Positions 49,531 to 53,642 of a stretch of 53,642 nucleotides of DNA are shown piece after piece. The notes below the pieces were generated by a model. The model saw only the letters and a list, made by a program, of their open reading frames with translations, did no database searches and had not been told where the DNA came from. Origin of the DNA: Candidatus Bacteroides pullicola (GTDB lineage Bacteria; Bacteroidota; Bacteroidia; Bacteroidales; Bacteroidaceae); contig DXCV01000064.1 of NCBI GenBank assembly GCA_019115825.1, positions 1-53,642 of the forward strand, in the 5' to 3' direction. Positions within the stretch are counted from its first letter, which is position 1, and every line of letters starts with the position of its first letter. The position numbers and the translations under genes are program-made.

Positions 49531-50445
49531 TCAAATGGACACGCAAAGCATCTCTTTGGCCAATAGGGTTTCCGGGAAAATCCCTTTGGCTTCCTCCAAC
49601 AAGATGCTTTCATCTTCATAACGGGAGGAGAAATGCCCTATTAACAGTTTCTTCGCCCCGGCTGCACGAGCCAATTCCGCCGCCTGAGCAGCCGTGGTGT
49701 GGAAAGTCTCCTTGGCCCGCGCCAGATTGTCCGCTGCAAATGTCGCCTCATGAAACAGCAAGTCCACCTCTGTCAACTGGTCCGCCAAATCCGGCAGATA
49801 GACCGTATCTGAACAATACGCAAAACGGTGGGGAGGTTCTGCCGGACGGGTCAAAACGCTGTTGGGAATCGTTTGTCCTTCGGGAGTCACATAATCTGCG
49901 CCGTTCTTGATGCGGTTCATCTCATACAAAGGCACTTCGTAGAAATCGATCATCTCACGGATAATATGATTGGGGCGCGGCTTCTCCGCAAACAGGAATC
50001 CGCAACAAGGAATCCGATGTTGCAGCGGAATCGTAGTCACCGTTAATGAGCGGTCTTCATAGATCAACGCCGGCTCTTTTGTCTCAAACTCATGAAACAA
50101 TACCTTATACGTCATCTGCTTATTGAAAAAAGCAAGCGTAGGGAGCAGCAGTTTCTCCAAACCATACGGAGAATAAATGTGCAAATCCGCCGTGCGCCCC
50201 AGCAGGTTGAGAGTAGAAATCAACCCCCACAATCCAAAGCAATGGTCTCCGTGCAAATGGGATATAAAGATATGGTTCAGGCGCGAGAACTTCAAGCGGG
50301 CTTTCCGAAACTGGAGCTGTGCCCCTTCTCCACAATCAATCATGAAAAGTTTATCCCGCACGTTGAGCACCTGCGAGGTGGAGAAATGTCGCGTGGTGGG
50401 CAATGCCGAACCGCATCCGAGGATATGTAATTCAAGTTTTTCCAT
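49531..50445 (-). CDS. rnz: Ribonuclease Z
   Basis: A 304-residue metallo-beta-lactamase-fold nuclease that trims tRNA 3' ends. The metal motif HLHGDH places His 63, His 65, Asp 67 and His 68; also GCGSALPT at the N-terminus, FLFHEA-type LLFHEATF, and GHFSSRY near the end. Since the tRNA genes in this window encode no CCA, RNase Z would supply their mature 3' ends. The start at 50445 follows a promoter only 8 nt away, so the mRNA may be nearly leaderless. Confidence 0.94.
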   Translation of the reverse strand: MEKLELHILGCGSALPTTRHFSTSQVLNVRDKLFMIDCGEGAQLQFRKARLKFSRLNHIFISHLHGDHCFGLWGLISTLNLLGRTADLHIYSPYGLEKLLLPTLAFFNKQMTYKVLFHEFETKEPALIYEDRSLTVTTIPLQHRIPCCGFLFAEKPRPNHIIREMIDFYEVPLYEMNRIKNGADYVTPEGQTIPNSVLTRPAEPPHRFAYCSDTVYLPDLADQLTEVDLLFHEATFAADNLARAKETFHTTAAQAAELARAAGAKKLLIGHFSSRYEDESILLEEAKGIFPETLLAKEMLCVSI

Positions 50446-50452
50446 AGTAGCG

Positions 50453-50483
50453 CAAAGAAACGCATTTTGCGAAACTTTTACAA
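50453..50483 (-). promoter_or_regulatory. Promoter of rnz
   Basis: On the minus strand, TTG (50483-50481), a 20-nt spacer, then TTTCTTTG (50460-50453), one mismatch from TAnnTTTG. Confidence 0.5.
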
Positions 50484-50504
50484 GATCTTCGCCAAACATT
50501 TGCG

Positions 50505-50541
50505 AAAAAAGAAAGGCACCCGCGTTGCCACAGGTGCCTTT
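50505..50541 (-). terminator. Intrinsic terminator of rpsA
   Basis: AAAGGCACC (50512-50520) pairs with GGTGCCTTT (50533-50541). On the minus strand it is followed by CTTTTTT. It is 25 nt past the rpsA stop. Confidence 0.88.
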
Positions 50542-50565
50542 CCACATACCTATAAGAAATTCATA

Positions 50566-52365
50566 TTACTTCTTACTTGCAGCTTCCATCTGCTCCTTCA
50601 GGGCAGCCAAAGCGCTGATGTCACCCAGCGTGGTAGAAGCAGCCTGGTTCTGGATTACCGGAATTTCTTCCTTGTCCTTCTTGCTGCTAGTCTTCTTGGC
50701 AGCCTTCTTCTCTGCTCTTTCCTCAGCCTTAGCTGCATCCTCAAACACACGGCTGTGCGACAGGATGATGCGCTTGGCATCCTTGTTGAACTCAAGCACC
50801 TTGAAGGGCAATTTCTCCTCCAGTTGAGCCTGCGTGCCGTCTTCCTTAACGAGGTGCTTCGGCGTAGCAAAACCTTCGACACCATAAGGCAGAGCCACTA
50901 CAGCACCCTTGTCGAGCATCTCGATGATAGTGCCTTCGTGTACGGAACCTACCGTAAATACAGTCTCGAATACATCCCAAGGATTCTCTTCGAGTTGCTT
51001 GTGACCCAAGCTCAGGCGACGGTTGTCCTTATCAATCTCCAACACAATCACCTCGATATCTGCACCAATCTGAGTGAATTCAGACGGATGCTTAACCTTC
51101 TTCGTCCAAGACAGGTCGGAAATGTGAATCAAGCCGTCTACGCCCTCTTCGCACTCCACGAATACGCCGAAGTTGGTAAAGTTGCGCACCTTGGCTGTAT
51201 GCTTGCTGCCGATAGGATACTTCTCCTCGATAGTTTCCCAAGGATCCGGCTTCAGCTGCTTGATACCCAAAGACATCTTACGCTCCTCACGGTCCAAAGT
51301 CAGGATGACAGCTTCTACCTCGTCACCCACCTTCATGAAGTCTTGAGCCGAACGCAAGTGCTGCGACCAAGACATTTCAGAAACGTGAATCAAGCCTTCA
51401 ACACCCGGAGCAATTTCGATGAATGCACCATAATCAGCCATAACGACAACCTTGCCCTTCACGTGGTCACCCACCTTCAGGTTCGGGTCGAGGGCATCCC
51501 AAGGATGAGGAGTCAGTTGCTTCAAGCCCAAGGCGATGCGCTTCTTCTCGTCATCGAAGTCGAGGATAACGACATTCAGCTTCTGGTCGAGCTCAACAAC
51601 CTCGTGCGGATCGCTCACGCGGCCCCAAGACAGATCGGTGATGTGAATCAGGCCGTCTACGCCGCCCAAGTCGATGAATACGCCATAGGAAGTGATATTC
51701 TTGACAGTACCCTCGAGCACTTGTCCCTTCTCGAGTTTGCTGATGATTTCCTTCTTCTGCTGCTCCAACTCGGCTTCGATAAGAGCCTTGTGGGAAACAA
51801 CGACATTCTTGAATTCCTGGTTGATTTTTACCACCTTGAATTCCATCGTCTTTCCGACGAATACGTCATAGTCGCGGATGGGCTTCACATCAATCTGAGA
51901 ACCGGGCAAGAAAGCTTCGATGCCGAAAACATCGACAATCATACCACCCTTCGTGCGGCACTTGATGTAACCCTTGATGATTTCTTCGTTCTCCAAAGCA
52001 GCGTTGATGCGCTCCCAAGCACGGGCAGCACGAGCCTTGCGGTGAGACAGGACGAGTTGTCCTTTCTTGTCTTCCTGATTCTCGATGTACACCTCAACCG
52101 TGTCACCTACCTTCAAATCAGGATTGTAACGGAATTCACTCATCGGAATGATGCCGTCTGATTTGTAACCGATGTTCACAACGACTTCACGCTTGTTCAT
52201 TGCGATTACGGTACCATCTACGACTTCGCGGTCACCCACCTTGTTCAGCGTGCCGTCATACGCTTTCTCTTGGTCTTCGTGGCTTACGGTAGTCGTAGTC
52301 TCGCCATTTTCATACGCATCCCAGTTGAAATCTTCAATGGGAGCTACATTTTTCAAATTTTCCAT
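50566..52365 (-). CDS. rpsA: 30S ribosomal protein S1
   Basis: A 599-residue RNA-binding ribosomal protein with six S1 (OB-fold) domains, e.g. VLEGTVKNITSYGVFIDLGG and VKGKVVVMADYGAFIEIAPG. It helps load mRNA on the 30S subunit, important here because most starts lack a Shine-Dalgarno. Codon use is less GC-rich than its neighbours, as expected for a highly expressed gene. A consensus promoter lies at 52433-52462 and leaves a leader of roughly 60 AT-rich nt. Confidence 0.97.
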   Translation of the reverse strand: MENLKNVAPIEDFNWDAYENGETTTTVSHEDQEKAYDGTLNKVGDREVVDGTVIAMNKREVVVNIGYKSDGIIPMSEFRYNPDLKVGDTVEVYIENQEDKKGQLVLSHRKARAARAWERINAALENEEIIKGYIKCRTKGGMIVDVFGIEAFLPGSQIDVKPIRDYDVFVGKTMEFKVVKINQEFKNVVVSHKALIEAELEQQKKEIISKLEKGQVLEGTVKNITSYGVFIDLGGVDGLIHITDLSWGRVSDPHEVVELDQKLNVVILDFDDEKKRIALGLKQLTPHPWDALDPNLKVGDHVKGKVVVMADYGAFIEIAPGVEGLIHVSEMSWSQHLRSAQDFMKVGDEVEAVILTLDREERKMSLGIKQLKPDPWETIEEKYPIGSKHTAKVRNFTNFGVFVECEEGVDGLIHISDLSWTKKVKHPSEFTQIGADIEVIVLEIDKDNRRLSLGHKQLEENPWDVFETVFTVGSVHEGTIIEMLDKGAVVALPYGVEGFATPKHLVKEDGTQAQLEEKLPFKVLEFNKDAKRIILSHSRVFEDAAKAEERAEKKAAKKTSSKKDKEEIPVIQNQAASTTLGDISALAALKEQMEAASKK

Positions 52366-52432
52366 TAATAAAATAAATTGGTTTAAATCAATTAATTAAG
52401 TGAGACATTATGTTGACTCAATAAATCGGCTG

Positions 52433-52462
52433 CAAAGATAGGAGTATTTTCTTGAATGACAA
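52433..52462 (-). promoter_or_regulatory. Promoter of rpsA
   Basis: On the minus strand, TTG (52462-52460), exactly 19 nt, then TATCTTTG (52440-52433), a full consensus match. Confidence 0.8.
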
Positions 52463-52490
52463 GGCAAAAATTCGATTTTTTCGACATTTT

Positions 52491-53333
52491 CTACCTTTCT
52501 TCCAGACCTTTATCGTCGGCCATATAAGCCAATGCAGCACCAATCGCCGTACGATATTCAGCATACGGAGGCACATGGAAGCGCACATGATAAATGCTCT
52601 CCATTTTAGAGAAAACCTCGTGACACTGCGGCAACTGGGTAAGATTGCCTATCAATACAAAATCCTTGATTCCACTATTGATGGCAGAGAGCACTGCCGC
52701 CCCGCCGATGGTCTGCAACACCATGTAAATGATGCCACAAGCAATATCTGCCTCCGAAGCGTTGCTATCCACTTTTCCGAGCAAGGAAGCAGTGGCATTG
52801 ACAGGCAAATCCGGGAGTGCCGTATTGCAAATGTCGCCTATCAGCAGATTGACGTGTGTAGAATCACCCTTCTGCGCCAATTCTGCCACTTGCAGAATAT
52901 TGCTCGTCTTCAACAAGAGGCGCGAAAGACCGGACAAAGTTCCTCCTCCAATACCCACGCCTCCGATATGCTTGATGTGCTTCCCATCAATGCGTACGAA
53001 CGATGTGCCTGTTCCCATGCTAACCACAATCAAACGGTCGATATCCGTCGCATGGCGGGCACCCAAACCATTGGCCAAAAACTCATCCGCCTTGCGTGTA
53101 GGCAAGCCATAAAGAGGACTATTGACAAAGGCACTCCCCACACCGGTGAGCATCACTTGTTCCACATCGGACAACTGAATACCATTATCATATATATATT
53201 TACCGAAAGCACCGAAAAGCGAAGTCACGGGATCTGCTGCCGTGATGAACATAGGCGACTGGATATGCCCGTTCTCAATACCCACAATCTTGGTGGTACT
53301 ACCACCCACATCTATACCGATAACCATTCCCAT
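52491..53333 (-). CDS. coaW: Type II pantothenate kinase
   Basis: About 280 residues of the actin/ASKHA fold. Phosphate loop VIGIDVGGSTTKIVGI, second loop VVSMGTGTSFVRI, GGVGIGGGTLSGLSRLL and a final IGAALAYMAD match eukaryotic-like and staphylococcal CoaW. It phosphorylates pantothenate, the first step to coenzyme A. Possible starts are Met at 53348, 53333 or 53327; 53333 is chosen because the family opens just before VIGIDVGG. Residues encoded above 53348 cover the promoter. Confidence 0.9.
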   Translation of the reverse strand: MGMVIGIDVGGSTTKIVGIENGHIQSPMFITAADPVTSLFGAFGKYIYDNGIQLSDVEQVMLTGVGSAFVNSPLYGLPTRKADEFLANGLGARHATDIDRLIVVSMGTGTSFVRIDGKHIKHIGGVGIGGGTLSGLSRLLLKTSNILQVAELAQKGDSTHVNLLIGDICNTALPDLPVNATASLLGKVDSNASEADIACGIIYMVLQTIGGAAVLSAINSGIKDFVLIGNLTQLPQCHEVFSKMESIYHVRFHVPPYAEYRTAIGAALAYMADDKGLEER

Positions 53334-53366
53334 AAAATTCTCTTGCATAAAAATTGGTTTCAGCGG

Positions 53367-53374
53367 CAAAGGTA
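53367..53374 (-). promoter_or_regulatory. -7 box for coaW
   Basis: CAAAGGTA on the plus strand gives TACCTTTG on the minus strand, about 20-35 nt before the possible starts. No clear -33 box. Confidence 0.5.
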
Positions 53375-53409
53375 GGCATTTAGTTAATACTATGCACATA
53401 AATCCGCAC

Positions 53410-53447
53410 AAAAAAAGAATCCCTCCCGCATCAGCATGCGGAAGGGA
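53410..53447 (-). terminator. rRNA operon terminator
   Basis: TCCCTCCCGCAT (53420-53431) pairs with ATGCGGAAGGGA (53436-53447), one mismatch. On the minus strand it is followed by TTCTTTTTTT. It is 15 nt past the 5S gene. Confidence 0.88.
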
Positions 53448-53462
53448 CCTTCACTTGAAGAA

Positions 53463-53572
<110 letters not shown>

Positions 53573-53642
53573 ATAAGGTTGACATGAAGCACAAGTTTTA
53601 CCAGTATCGTTTCGGCTTTCTGCGGCTGCTATGGAGCAGCCT

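Noticed and set aside
53573..53642. 3' end of 23S rRNA
   Set aside because: I could not recognise conserved 23S sequence; these 70 nt fit the 23S-5S spacer.

Overview
This window comes from a member of the Bacteroidales, most likely Bacteroidaceae. The evidence is a SusC/SusD pair, a GLPGLI-family protein, carboxynorspermidine decarboxylase, the single-chain PurL, a six-domain S1 protein typical of the group, and repeated promoters of the Bacteroides type (TAnnTTTG at -7, often TTG about 19-20 nt upstream). The DNA is visibly GC-rich for this group, so I do not name a genus.

Layout. 1-14,400 is a metal and envelope-stress region. It holds the 3' part of a copper-type P-ATPase fused to a CopZ-like domain, a histidine kinase/response regulator pair, an outer-membrane protein with its GLPGLI partner (minus strand), a damaged toxin-antitoxin remnant, a Cys/His-rich exported protein, and a complete HME-RND efflux set (adaptor, pump, outer-membrane channel). 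14,400-24,700 is a minus-strand redox/uptake locus: a TPR-AraC membrane regulator, a TlpA-like thioredoxin lipoprotein, SusC, SusD and DsbD. 24,900-29,750 (plus) has a PcrA/UvrD helicase, nspC, a tRNA Gly-Leu-Gly cluster and a hexapeptide acetyltransferase. 29,700-40,000 (minus) has a YeiH-type membrane protein, an unknown protein, a split chromate transporter with an unusual regulator, purL and two tandem nagA genes. 40,250-47,900 (plus) has a DigH/GHL10-like hydrolase, uvrA and a GH2 beta-galactosidase. 48,000-53,642 (minus) has an ECF sigma module that looks like CnrH/CnrY/CnrX, RNase Z, ribosomal protein S1, a type II pantothenate kinase and the 5S rRNA gene that ends an rRNA operon.

The most striking non-coding signal is a family of intergenic tandem arrays at seven places (about 4063, 21353, 27170, 28979, 31393, 40061 and 44573). 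Their period is 22 bp, or 23 bp in one array. In the clearest arrays each unit is a 15- or 16-nt near-perfect dyad plus a 7-nt spacer, and arm sequences change between units with compensating changes. A second repeat family, built from AATGAAGAAT-like arms, sits in the same region. It forms a 100-bp MITE-like inverted repeat at 12,975-13,074 and occurs in frame three times inside the P-ATPase gene, where one copy bridges the fusion to the metal-binding domain.

Only one stretch longer than 300 bases lacks a gene (39,891-40,256). It holds a nagA promoter with an operator-like motif, one tandem array, and the promoter of the hydrolase gene. Long antisense open frames across the GC-rich genes were treated as shadows.
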